A DNA stretch of 64,000 nucleotides from Mitragyna speciosa (taxonomy: Eukaryota > Streptophyta > Magnoliopsida > Gentianales > Rubiaceae): positions 6,634,001 through 6,698,000 of the forward strand of contig CM045565.1 of assembly GCA_024721245.1 (NCBI GenBank), in the 5' to 3' direction. Under the pieces are notes generated by a model. That model worked only from the letters and a program-made list of their open reading frames with translations, had not been told where the DNA came from and made no database searches. Each line of letters begins with the position of its first letter. Positions within the stretch are counted from its first letter, which is position 1. Made by a program: the position numbers and the translations under genes. Of this stretch, positions 24,001 through 34,470 are shown in pieces.

Positions 24001-24740
24001 TTATATCTAGGTGCTTTACAGTTTTCATTTGGGCAATGATCCAGGTTGGCATTTTCCTTCCAGTAGAGTGCACAATCATTTTCACAAACATGTATTTTTT
24101 CACACTTAAGTCCTAATTCTCTAATGAAATGTTTAGCATCATAGTATGAACTAGGAATTGATGCCATAGGAAACACTTGATTGAGAAATTTGAGCAACAT
24201 ATCAACAGATTTGCAAGTCCACTGATTCATTGTTTTCAAATGGAGAATATGAACAATGAAGGAGAGTTTTGAATAATGCTCACAGCCTGGATAAAGGTTT
24301 TGTTCAGCTTCAGATAACAATTTAAGAAATCTACTTGCTTCGCCTTCAGGCTTACTCCGATCCTCCCTACTACATTCTCCCGAATTCCTCCAATTCCCAC
24401 CGAAGTTAGCAGCTCCAACATCATTCAACATCTCATGAATATCATCACAACTACTATGTTTATCATCTATATCTATTTCATCACTCTCATCACCATCAGA
24501 TTCATCTAAACTTTCACCATGATAAATCCACCTAGTGTAACTCTCAACAATTCCTTTACAACTGACATGTTCATCCATAACCTCCATAGTTTGTGCATCA
24601 AAATTGTTGCATAGTTTACAAGGACAAGGAAGTTTACAATTGGGATCCTTGCCTAAGTATGCAAATTTGATAAATTCCTTAACACCATCTAAATACTTGC
24701 TGTCTAGGTGATCTTTTATTTGCATCCAACTTTTGTCCAT
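21061..24740 (-). CDS. TNP2/TNPD-type CACTA transposase (frameshifted, with an assembly gap)
   Basis: Exon 1 (24740-22486) starts MDKSWMQIKDHLDSKYLDGV, the N-terminal transposase-associated domain with its CPC-x2-C cysteines. It continues into the TNP2 core: GLASDGFNPFGNM, PGPKCPGNDIDIFFRPLIDE, SDFPAYAYLSGWSTKG, ACPICLYDTSS, GHRRFLPPDHKWRR and the conserved LDVMHVVKNVSESLLATLM. Exon 2 (22395-22092) carries the DUF4218 part (YVHNRARPEGCIAE, YLDDECLTFISMYL, then VFSGVARPFG), but these two halves are in different frames, so there is one indel at about 22235-22260. Exon 3 is 21989-21902. Exon 4 (21808-21061) contains 100 N, then the DUF4216 region (YGIVTDILEVEYPL, VILFKCDWWDL, YILSSQAAQVFYLKD) and a very acidic tail. 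It lies just upstream of the TNPA-like gene on the same strand, as in En/Spm. Confidence 0.93.
21669..21768. other. assembly gap of 100 N
   Basis: Exactly 100 N lie within the last transposase exon. The round number suggests a gap of unknown true size; the missing residues would fall between the VSQLHVLGECNDE segment and the DUF4216 segment. Confidence 0.98.
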
Positions 24741-26922
24741 GTTATTGCAGCCTTTTACCTAAGATATATAAATCATACTCTTGTTATTATCAAGATGCAA
24801 GCACTTGATGTAAAAAAAAATCAACAAATAGCGCCAAATTCAGTAAATTCTTTGCCCAGTTGTGACAAGTATTTATTGAATATTAGTATCTTGTTTTGAA
24901 ACTAAGTGGGACAATACAAGATGTCCAACAAACCGAAGGCACACAATTAAGCCATGCTCTATAGTCACTTTCTTAAATATTGTCATATACAAATCAATGC
25001 AATGAACAAAATGTTAAGGAAAAAAAAAAAAGAAAACTAGTTTATTCAATGTAAATCAATGCTTCATTTACCACTTATTGACCATTCTATGCTAATAAAA
25101 TACATGTTTGGTACCTTGAAATCTAGCAAATAGTGACGCACTTCACAGGGATATGATCTTCTGAATGGTGGCTAATAAGTTCTTCGCCTAGTATTTCAAA
25201 AATAGTAATTAAGAAATTGAATTAATGAAGCTCATAGCAAAAAGAGAATCAAATAGAAATTTTCCAATTTGATAAGTGTTTCAAATAAAAAACACTAGTC
25301 CAAAAAGTCAAGTGCAGTTCTTCTTTTGGTTTTGTTTTCTTCAAAAGTATCTTTCACAAAACTAGCATTTGTTGATGTGGTCATGTTGTTCTAAAGTAGT
25401 GGTAGCAGCTGCAATTTCTTCTTGGAAACATCATCAAAAATAGTAAATAGGAATGTTCAAATTTGAACCATATTTATTTCAAATTGAGTTAAATTCATGA
25501 TACAACTTGGTTGAATCATTCAGTTTCTAGATCAAAATTTTATGACCTTGAATAATCTAAATTTCCTCTTAACCAAAGATAACTTCAGTTTTAACCATGC
25601 AAAGTGCTCCAAAAACAAAGCTTGAAGAGCCATTCAAAAAGTAAGTAATACTTCTTACCAATTCAAAAACCGATTTATCAAATGAAATAATACATGCTTA
25701 AAAAAGTTATAAGAATTGCTAGACTAGTAGAATAGTATACTAGCTTCTCTTGGTACAACCCTACCATCAGGATGTGATGAAGCTAACACACAGTTTGGCA
25801 TGAAGTCAACTAAAGTTAACTTCAAAAAATATGTTAACATTTTTCAAAAGTGTTTTTTTTTCTATGTTTAAAACTAAAAAGTGTCTAATAATAAGAGTCA
25901 AAAGTACTAGATCACAAGTCAAATGTTGTACCAACTAATGCTCAACAACGTCATTTAAATCAGCCTTATACTTCAACAGCCAAAGAAACTTTGCTTTTGA
26001 TTGGCAAAAAAAATTCATTTAAAATCTTTGGCTCAAAATATGCTTTACTGTTAGTAGCAAATCAGCAAGCTTAGTCTTTGAAAACATTTCTGCATGTATG
26101 TCCTCCAACCAACACAATTACAAGAGGAATGCTACATTTTCATTTTGAATTCTAATATGAATCGAGATTTCTATTTTCCTATCTATTGTATAGACTATCA
26201 CAACTAAGTCAACATCTTTTTCTTCCTATATATTGTACAGAATTTCCTTAGACAAACTGAAACTTTTATTGTTTCACTGCTGAAATTAAAAGATATTTCA
26301 TAATTCAACCCCAAAAAAATTAATAAAAATAAGAAGGCCAACAATTCGAACCTGAATTACAAATATTCCCAAAATGATGATGATGTTTCCAAGAAATCAG
26401 ATCCAGCAAGGAGTAGGCACAATCCTATACACTTTGGCTTTCACTGCATTCAACCATTAATTAGCCATGTCAAATTTGTAGGCACAGTTTAGGCTGCCAT
26501 GTCAAATTTGTAGCAATACATGCAGTCAAAGTATTGGAGTACGAATTCCTACTTTGAGGAATCAAATTCTTGTAATCTATGTCTCCGAAAGTGAAAATGG
26601 ACTCTTTTACAGCAAACTCCATATTAATTTATAGGCGTGAAGTGTAATTTACTAGGAATTTACAGGTTATGGAAACTCAAATATTCAGCTAGGTCATCGA
26701 GTATTAAAAAAATCTGAATTTCAGAAAGGTAATTAACCATAATTATGGGAACACAAAAACAAAGAAAACAAATAAAAGTTCCGTTTAAGCACCCTCGAGA
26801 TCTTTGATTAAAAAAATATTGACAAGTTGTCACAAAATGCAGATATTAATATATCAATGTAACATTTGCCAATATAATATTGCAATCAAGATTGGAACAA
26901 AAAAAAAATAAAAAAATGAAGT
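24741..26922. other. presumed 5' region of the transposase gene; no gene seen
   Basis: This AT-rich stretch lies upstream of the transposase start codon and would contain its promoter and 5' leader. No TATA element can be singled out with confidence. No coding motif or repeat boundary was seen. Confidence 0.4.
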
Positions 26923-27434
26923 CTAAAGAACTCCTGGAAAGATACAATTAGTTGACAGGTTGGTCGTAGTAAAATGGAATCTCTTTTCTTCCCCTTTTCT
27001 TTCCTTTGAGGGCTCACTTGGTTGGTCCACAATTGCTAAATTTAGCAAGCCAATAATCACAACTATCCTCCAATCATTAAAGTCTCTATCTACTTGGTCG
27101 AATTGACCTCTTTTTATCTCCTTTAAGCCAATGTATATTTCATTTCCATTTTTGTCAAATTTTGGATAAGGGTTTAAGGCTAGAGCACCAGGTAGAAAAT
27201 TCCTTATTTTGATTTCACTTTTATTACCTCTCAAAAAGGACCCTTGATATCTTAGGAATCATGTTTGTAGATTTTGCTATTTTGGCTTTCAGTCCCAGAG
27301 ATTAGCCATTTATCTCTATTTGGGCAACTATTAGCAAGGTTTTCTTCATGGGTAAAGCCACCTAGAAACTTGATGAACTGCTGAAGTGAAATGTCAGCAA
27401 CTTTTTTTTTTTTTTTTGGTCTCTCCATTGGCAT
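26923..27434 (-). pseudogene. unrecognised coding-like stretch, two frames
   Basis: I do not recognise this. On the minus strand a frame from 27434 reads a basic stretch after a run of about nineteen A, then ISLQQFIKFLGGFTHEENLA and PNRDKWLISGTESQNSKIY, and stops at 27252. A second, offset frame then reads RGNKSEIKIRNFLPGALAL, NPYPKFDKNGNEIYIGLKEI and DRDFNDWRIVVIIGLLNLA to a stop at 26923. The amino-acid composition is protein-like, and the switch of frame between two plausible segments suggests a broken gene or two exons of a captured gene. It sits in the non-transposase cargo part of the CACTA element, in the same orientation as the transposase and the FEN1 exon. It could also be fortuitous. 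Confidence 0.3.
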
Positions 27435-29634
27435 TGGATACTAATAACAACATCAGAAAAATGAGAATTTGGTTTAGTGGAAGACTCTAAGGTAAAGATG
27501 CGACAGTAAAGATCAAGTCATCTTTGCAGTGATAGAGATAGATAGAAATTTCTTGTTTACTTTCTAGTATTTGATGGAGTGGTATCTAAAATATAGGGAA
27601 AAGTCCATAAACAAAATTTTGGATTCCAAATGCTGTTATCAATAGCAAGGTTTTTATACCGAAGTAATAGATAATGTGTAATTTCATGTAATGGGCAATT
27701 GATCTCTCATCACATGCATATCAAATCTAAACAATGATATGATTCAGCGACTCTTCATTATCTCAACTCTCAACAAAAATAGCAGTGTTTTTGTTAAAAA
27801 ATAATAAATTTCAACCAAAAAACTTAAAACTTTTCTTTAAAAGTTACTTTTTTTCTAATAACTTTTTGTCACCTGTAACAATTTTTTATCAGTTCTCTAT
27901 CTCCTACATTTAGAACTTCCAATGCATCAGCATTTTAACACATACCCTTGCTCCAACAAAAGGCATCACCCTCCTTGATGGCTGGGGGGGGGTTGTAGCA
28001 TTGATTCTCAAAAAAAAAAAAAAAAACTCTTTGAAAAGTGTTTTCTTCACATAGTTAATACCAAAATATACTTATAGAAAAACTTCATATGCTAAACATT
28101 AACTTTCACTAAATTTCAGGAGGAGCTAAGGTAAATTTTAAAGCTGGACAAAAGAGTTGTTTGCAAGCATAAAAACAAAAGTTTCCATGGAGAAGACTAT
28201 CACTTAATTACCAAATTTTAGGCATGACAAAACCGTAATTGGAGAATGCATATTACTTATGTTTCCTGGTTCATAAACAAGTGATTCAAGTATGTAGAAT
28301 GCTGTTAATATCAGAATCTAGAACACTTCTTTCTTTTTTTTATCACAGAAATAGGAAATTAAGTAGATTACTTTACACTTTTTCCTTTTCTTATCATAAA
28401 AATAGGAAATTAAGTAGATTAGTTTACACTTCTCGATGAAAGCTCAGGCTTACATCACACTACACCACATCTAGAAAGATATTCACACCATTTAGACCAA
28501 TGTTTTTGTTTGCCTAGGAACAAATGTTTGCATGGAAAATGGTTTTCATTCTATAAATGAAAACCAATGGAACAATTGGTGCTCCCTGCATATTATATTG
28601 ACACTCTTTAATGAAGGATTGTTTTTATCACTGATTTGGCTAGTTGTGACATTGTTAAAACACTAGACAGCCATGTTGTGAGTTCGTAATTGTTCTCTTA
28701 TTTACATATCTGAAGAAAATATTTATTTATTACTGAACTATATAATGGGGATCAAAACTCCATCGACACTAAATGACATTTCTTCTAGCTTATTTCTTCA
28801 CTAAACAGATGGTTTCAACATGAATATTACAAGCTTAAATTCAGAATAAAACATTTCTTCACTACACTCATGGCTTCAAAATGAGGATTACAAGCTTAAA
28901 TTCAGAATAAAGGTCACAGTCTTGTGCCTTCTCATTTGATTGAATCTTTATTTTGGCCACTTAAATTATATGCTACAAGAAACTTATCATATATGAATCA
29001 ACGAGGCTAGGCTGCAGGTACAACATGAATACAGCCATATATTATCTTTGCTTTTACTATATTATCAGAATGGCCATAAACTCTCAATTCCTGTTGATTT
29101 TAACAGCTTAAAATACATAGATTACTAGTGGTCTTTCCACATGTAGTTAAGTTGAAACTCAAGGGTTTCTATTGGTTTTCTAATAGATGGATATAAATGT
29201 CACTGATCCAGAAGAAACTAAACTTGAGAAATATATCTTCTCAAACTTAAGAAACCAAAATCAAAGATGTTCATACAGCAAGCATGGAGCAGAAACTGAC
29301 AGAACAGAAGCACAAATTGTAGGGAAAAAATAACAATAAGTTTTGTTAGGCAGTCATTAACACGAATGCATGCAAGACTCCAGAAAATTTCATTGAAATT
29401 TTGGCATGCAAAGAGAAACCAAAATGTCAAGAGTTATCGGCATATGTTTTGATGATTTTAGCACATCAAAGTTCTGTAAAAGAAAAACCAGGACTGAAAA
29501 GATATTATCATAAAGTTTAGACAGTTTCCTACTTTCCATTAAATGTTGCGAGACTGCTGCATATCAGGGAAACAAATTCATCAGCTTGCATCGAACAATC
29601 ACAAATAAATGAAGTTTGTAATGCCAGATGGTAC
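27435..29634. other. cargo region of the CACTA element with two short tandem duplications
   Basis: No gene was recognised. Two local direct duplications are visible: an approximately 50-bp unit with aaataggaaattaagtagatta at about 28340-28431, and a 61-bp unit (atttcttcact ... ttacaagcttaaattcagaa) at 28792-28852 and 28853-28912. The sequence otherwise has an intron-like base composition. Confidence 0.6.
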
Positions 29635-29689
29635 CTTTCGTTTAACAGGTGCTGACGTGTTAGCAACTGGTTTGAAGAATGATTCTAAT
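29635..29689 (-). pseudogene. FEN1: captured exon of flap endonuclease 1 with the PCNA-binding motif
   Basis: The minus strand encodes LESFFKPVANTSAPVKRK in a 55-nt segment between an acceptor (TGAACAG at 29690) and a canonical donor (AAAG followed by GTACCA at 29634). Plant FEN1 proteins carry a C-terminal QGRLESFFKP segment, the PIP box through which the nuclease binds PCNA, followed by SAPxKRK. Exon phase (one leading base) and length fit. No other FEN1 exon was found within about 1 kb on either side, so only this exon with intron sequence seems to have been captured by the transposon. The identification rests on 18 residues from memory of the family. Confidence 0.6.
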
Positions 29690-31098
29690 CTGTTCAGGAC
29701 TTGCCCTCAAGACCAGGCATGGAAAAGATTAAAAGCTCAAAGTTATCAAGGGGCAAGTAAGTTCCTTGTACAACTGCAGAACAAAATACAACATAAGTTT
29801 AGGATGGATCAAAGGATTTTAGACATATCATGCCAAAGAGAGATTTTAGAGGTAAAAATATTTTCAGCAACTTCAGATGTTTGGTTGCATTTTAAGTTAG
29901 GAAAATGATTTCCAATAAAAATTATTTTCCATCCACGGATGTAAAACAACTTACGGAATTAACTTTCGAAGTTATTTTATTTCTATGCGTTGTATTTCAC
30001 GCCCAAGTTTCAGAAAAGCAAACAGAAATGAAAAATAATTCTAACCAACTTCGCTATCCACCGTAAATATTCCTATAAATTTAAAATACCAGCTTCACTA
30101 TTCACTGCAGCTTCCCTTACGAGTTGGAATCGTCAGCCACTCACAACAACGGCATAGTGTTCTCATTCCTCTCCCTCACCCACAGAAATCCAATGAGGTG
30201 GAATCACTAGCCACTCACTTTTTATTCCTCTCCCTCACCCATAGAGATCCAAACCATCACAGAGGCATGTATAAGAAAAACATTTTCAACCTGTTATTAA
30301 CCAAACATTTTCAACCTGTTATTAACCAAACACCCAAAAAAATCTAGATCACAGAGGCATGTATAAGAAAAACATTTTCAACACGTCCCTCAGACTCCAC
30401 GCAGGAAAAGTGATGCGACTCTATTCTGATTGCTACAGCTTCCCCGTGAATCTAACACAAGCACAATTTGACCTCAACAAAGAAAGCAGGTTGCAGTTTA
30501 TTTTCTGTGTTATAAATATGCAGAAGATTTAGTAATTTGGTGGAGCAATTTAGTACTGAATTTTTCATTTTAATTAGTTTCTCCTCCTACAACTTTCTAT
30601 CATTAGACTAACGCAAGGCAAATTAGTGCTAGGATTTCATTTAAAACTTCTCAAAACTAGAGGTACTTCAACTTTTAACTTATTGAACATTGTCCTAACG
30701 AATTGGGTAGGAGAAAGTATTGAATTTCTTTGTGTTTATGATGTTTATGTGCATGTTTGTGTGACCTGACATGCAATCTTGAAAATTTTTGAGCCAAACC
30801 GCAAGTTTCACAATGCAACTTTTTCTCGAGTTTTATCATTCGAATTAGTTCCATGAACTGAATGTAGACACTGAAAGGCCTACCCAGAAAAGTAGTAATT
30901 TGCAATCAACAATAAAAGCAATTATTCCACTAATCAGTTTTTGGATCCTGTTTCAGGGACATTACCGAATCTAATCAAATTTGACCGTCGACCATCCTTT
31001 AGTTATTTATTGCCTGATAGTTGTGTTTAAAAGAAAAGGTAAATGAAAATCTAAAAAATAGATACAATGAAAGTTAGACAAAAAAAAGGTCTTACGTT
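29690..31098. other. cargo region, no gene recognised
   Basis: No coding motif was seen. A short duplicated phrase (agaggcatgtataagaaaaa with cattttcaacc) occurs at about 30259-30380 with an inner repeat of cattttcaacctgttattaa. Confidence 0.45.
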
Positions 31099-31483
31099 CT
31101 AAATTCGGAAGTTCTTGTTTGAGAACATCAAACCCCAGCCTTCCAACTTCTTCTCTTACTGCGGCCAGCTCCTATCACCTAAAGAGCTTAGCCATTCTGA
31201 TCTAGAGCATAACCACAGCCAACTCCTATGAAGGATCGGTCAGCCCATCTAACCGACACAGCTGGAAAACTGAAGATTCTCTGCAACTGAAGATTCTAAA
31301 TTCAGAAGTTCTTGTTTGAGAACATCAAACCCCAGCCTTCCAACTTCTTCTCTTACTGCGGCCAGCTCCTATCACCTATAGAGCTTAGCCATTCTGATCT
31401 AGAGCATAACCACAGCCAACTCCGATGAAGGATCGGTCAACCCATCTAACCGACACAGCTGGACAACTGAAGATTCTCTGCAA
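31099..31483. repeat. two tandem copies of a 197-bp segment
   Basis: The copies start at 31099 and 31296, each with ctaaattc(g/a)gaagttcttgt and ending in tgaagattctctgcaa. They differ at only a handful of positions, so the duplication is recent compared with the rest of the cargo. Read on the minus strand the unit contains ggtttgatgttctcaaacaag and has GC content above its surroundings, as expected of transcribed leader or exon sequence. No protein was recognised. Confidence 0.9.
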
Positions 31484-32559
31484 GTTGTGGAATTTGGAAG
31501 AGGTAAAGGTTATGGATTTTGGAAGTGAATAAGAAAGAGAGAGGAAGAGAGAAACGGGAAAGAAGGCCGAGGAAGACAGGAAGGGGGGAATCTGGTTGGG
31601 AGAGTGAGCAATTTGATTTTTGGTGAAATTTTTTGGGGGGAGGGCGGACAGATTGAGGAGGCCAAAGTAAAGGTAGCCTTGCCTTAGTTCAGAGAAAAGA
31701 GCTTTGACTTAGAGACTAGATTTCAAGACTTAGTAAATTTTATCATCTTTTAGTTTCTCTTAAGACAACCGAAAAAAATGCTATAAACTAATAATTGGAA
31801 ATTGTATTTATTCTCTTGAAAACTAAAGCTTATGAAAATCAAATGCACATTCTCAATGTAATTTTATCTACAATAACTTGATTAATATGAAAATTAAAAA
31901 GTAGTCTCATTTTCTTAATTGAAATTTGTACAAATTAGAAATTTTGTTTATATTTATCTTGTTAATTGTTTCATTTGATAGGAAAAAAAAACCATACAAG
32001 TTTAATGTTAATTTTCAGAACTACTTAAATATATATGAAGAAAAAATTAATTCTTTATGCTTTTGCATATAATATATTTTTTACTTTATTTTAATATTTC
32101 ATTTTAGGCATGCAATATCATTATAAGTATTTACATCACATATGCATTGCAGGTCAACATTAGCTTGGGCATTCTCTCTTTTAATACAAACAAAAGTAAA
32201 AAAAAAAAAATACACTAGTTACAATTTACATCTTCAAATTATTTGGAACTACATTAGGCTCCATTCTCTCTTTTAATTGTTTTTCTTTCAATTAAAAAGG
32301 TAACATTTCATTGGAGTTTGTATTTTGTATTTGTGAGATTCTTATTGTATAGGTGAGAGATTTCACATATTTACATAGAAGAACAAAAAATGCTTAATTT
32401 TGATGAAACTATACTAATATTCTATAAAAATGCCGTAAAATTGAGAGCCTCGAAAGAACATTTTTTTTAAATAAAACAATGACTTTAAAACCTTATTATT
32501 TTTTAAAATATTAAATCAAATTGAATTAAACAATCACATGAATTGAGCCCTTAATGAAT
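31484..32559. other. possible captured gene leader, then AT-rich sequence
   Basis: From 31484 to about 31640 the minus strand is strongly C/T-rich (CTTCCTCTCTCTTTC type), resembling a plant 5' untranslated leader for a minus-strand transcript that would run into the 197-bp duplication. From 31680 to 32560 it is AT-rich without visible features. Confidence 0.35.
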
Positions 32560-32985
32560 AGTTTGGGCGTGATTTGATAAGGGCTCAATTCGAATTTTAG
32601 TTTTTCCAAGCTCGAAAAAAATTAAGATTCAATTATATTATCAAATTGAATTCGAGCTTATACATATTTAGCTCAACAAGGCTCGAATTATTTTTAATAA
32701 TTTTTTGTTTAATAATTTTTCGTTTAATATATAATAACTATTTTACATAAAATAATATAGTTATATAAAAATACATATTTTATTAATAAAAAATACAAAA
32801 AAATAAAAATAAAAAACTCGAGGTTTCGAATTGAACTCGAACCTATCGAGTGCAAAATTGAATTGCTCGAGCCTAAATTTTAAACTCGTATTTAACTCAA
32901 ACTCGAATCTGAATTCGAAATCAAATTTTCGAATCAAACCTAACAGCATCAAATTCGATTCATTTAATTTACAGCTCTACACATA
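32560..32985. repeat. hAT-type MITE remnant
   Basis: The region is filled with iterated tcgaa, ctcgaa and ttcgaa motifs in a T/A-rich background, ending aatttacagctcta at about 32980. Its complement, TAGAGCTGTAAATT, is the typical start of a hAT MITE. The opposite end is not clear, so the element is decayed or truncated. Confidence 0.4.
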
Positions 32986-33174
32986 CACCAACATTAAGAA
33001 AATAATTTAAAAACTAACTATTTGACATCAAACATTGACACAAGAACACAAGAATTATAACTTACACAAGTTGGACAACATAATTAAGGAGCAATTACAA
33101 CAAAAAACAAAGACTACCATCATGAACTTGTTTTTTTTTTTCAAAAAATACAATCAATGCCAACTTGAGGATAT

Positions 33175-34161
33175 TGTCAGTGAAAAGCTTTTCTCATAAT
33201 AGTGTTTCTATTCAGTGACAACAACTGTTGTCACTATGATGATAGGTATAACTTGCAAATTATAGTGAATATTAAGTGACAACAATTGTTGTCACTATCT
33301 CAATTTAGATTCAACACATTCAGTGACGATAATTGTTGTCAATAATTAGCCAAACATAGGATGCACAATTACTAACAACAATTGTTGTCACTAATATCTT
33401 AAAATACCAATTCTATTCAGTGACGATAATTGTTGTCAATAATTAGCCAAACATAGGATGCACAATTACTGACAACAATTGTTGTCACTAATATCTTAAA
33501 ATACCAATTCTATTTAGTGACGACAGATGTTGTCACTATTGTGATAGGTAGAATTTGCACATTATTAGTGAACATTTTGTGACGACACATGTCGTCACTA
33601 TCTCATATTGTAGAGTTTTAGAGAATAGTGCATATTCAGTGACAATAATGGTTGTCACTATTTAGCCAAACAAGGGTACACGTTTAGTGACGAAGATGTT
33701 GTCACTAACTGGAAAAATACATTTTAAATGTGAAAAATATATTGTGTATTTAGTGACAACAAATTTTGTCACTATCTATGGGCACATATATGGTATTCAT
33801 TTAGTGACGACTATGATTGTCACTACCTTAATAGATATATATCAGTGACAACTTATTAATGTTGTCAGAAAATAGTGTTAATTCAGTGACAACTTACCTT
33901 GTCACTACTTGAATGGGCAAATTTTAGTGACAACTCAAGAAATGTTGTCACTAACGTGCGACGAGTTAGTGACAACTTGTACCACTTGTCAGTAATAATA
34001 ATTGGCGCCTTTTGCCGGGAAATAATTAGTGACGATATTTACTTGTTGTCACTGAAAAGTAGCACTTCATATATGTTAGTTGTGACAAGATCATTTGTTG
34101 TCACTAAAATGGGTATTCTGTGACAATTTTTTTTTGTCACTGAAAATCTTTGTCACTAATA
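33175..34161. repeat. right subterminal repeat array of the CACTA element
   Basis: The array contains many motifs of the form gtgacaacaattgttgtcac, gtgacgac and gttgtcac, spaced at roughly 30-60 bp and partly in a diverged direct repeat of about 110 bp (33300-33510). It differs in detail from the left array: the central palindrome is mostly TGACAACAATTGTTGTCA instead of TGACGACAATTGTCGTCA. The array continues to within 20 bp of the terminus. Confidence 0.92.
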
Positions 34162-34179
34162 ATCATTTTTCTTGTAGTG
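34162..34179 (-). repeat. right terminal inverted repeat of the CACTA element
   Basis: The complement of CACTACAAGAAAAATGAT; the flanking tta at 34180-34182 repeats 12441-12443. Confidence 0.93.
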
Positions 34180-34182
34180 TTA

Positions 34183-34300
34183 AGTGTTGTGTACAAATAT
34201 TAAATAAGTAATTAATGTATTAAGTGATAAATAAATTTTGTTATTAAACCCGTTGAATTCAAAAGGCTATTAATGCATTAATTTTTAGAAACGAACATCA
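34183..34300 (+). repeat. GT/GA-rich repeat copy 2, right part
   Basis: This matches the distal part of copy 1 (agtgcttaatgtattaagtg at about 11787 and cattaatttttag at about 11855) and ends near 34290, short of the terminal phrase found in copy 1. Confidence 0.65.
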
Positions 34301-34470
34301 ATTTGTTCATCTTTCATCTTCAAAATCATAATTATTGCTGAGAGATCAATTAATTCATTTACATAGATACAAACAAGAGAGGATAGAAAAGAAAAAGATT
34401 TTTTTAATTTAAAAGTAGGAGAAAATTATTTATTTTTAGTTTTGATATATTTTGAATAACAATCTAAACT

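Larger units (their letters stand above)
12444..34179 (-). mobile_element. complete 21.7-kb CACTA (En/Spm) transposon
   Basis: The left end is CACTACAAGAAAAATCAT and the right end is the complement of CACTACAAGAAAAATGAT. Both are flanked by tta (12441-12443 and 34180-34182), the 3-bp duplication expected for CACTA elements. The insertion site is inside the copy-2 repeat, and copy 1 of that repeat shows the uninterrupted sequence. Subterminal arrays of TGACGACA/TGTCGTCA palindromic motifs lie inside each end. Two genes read right to left: a TNP2/TNPD-type transposase (21061-24740) and a TNPA-like protein (17003-20875). About 8 kb between the transposase and the right array is not transposase-related and includes likely captured host sequence. 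The element has a 1-nt frameshift and an assembly gap in the transposase, so present autonomy is uncertain. Confidence 0.95.

Noticed and set aside
29609..29908. 99-codon plus-strand open frame
   Set aside because: It overlaps the FEN1 exon on the opposite strand; the recognised protein homology and splice signals are on the minus strand.
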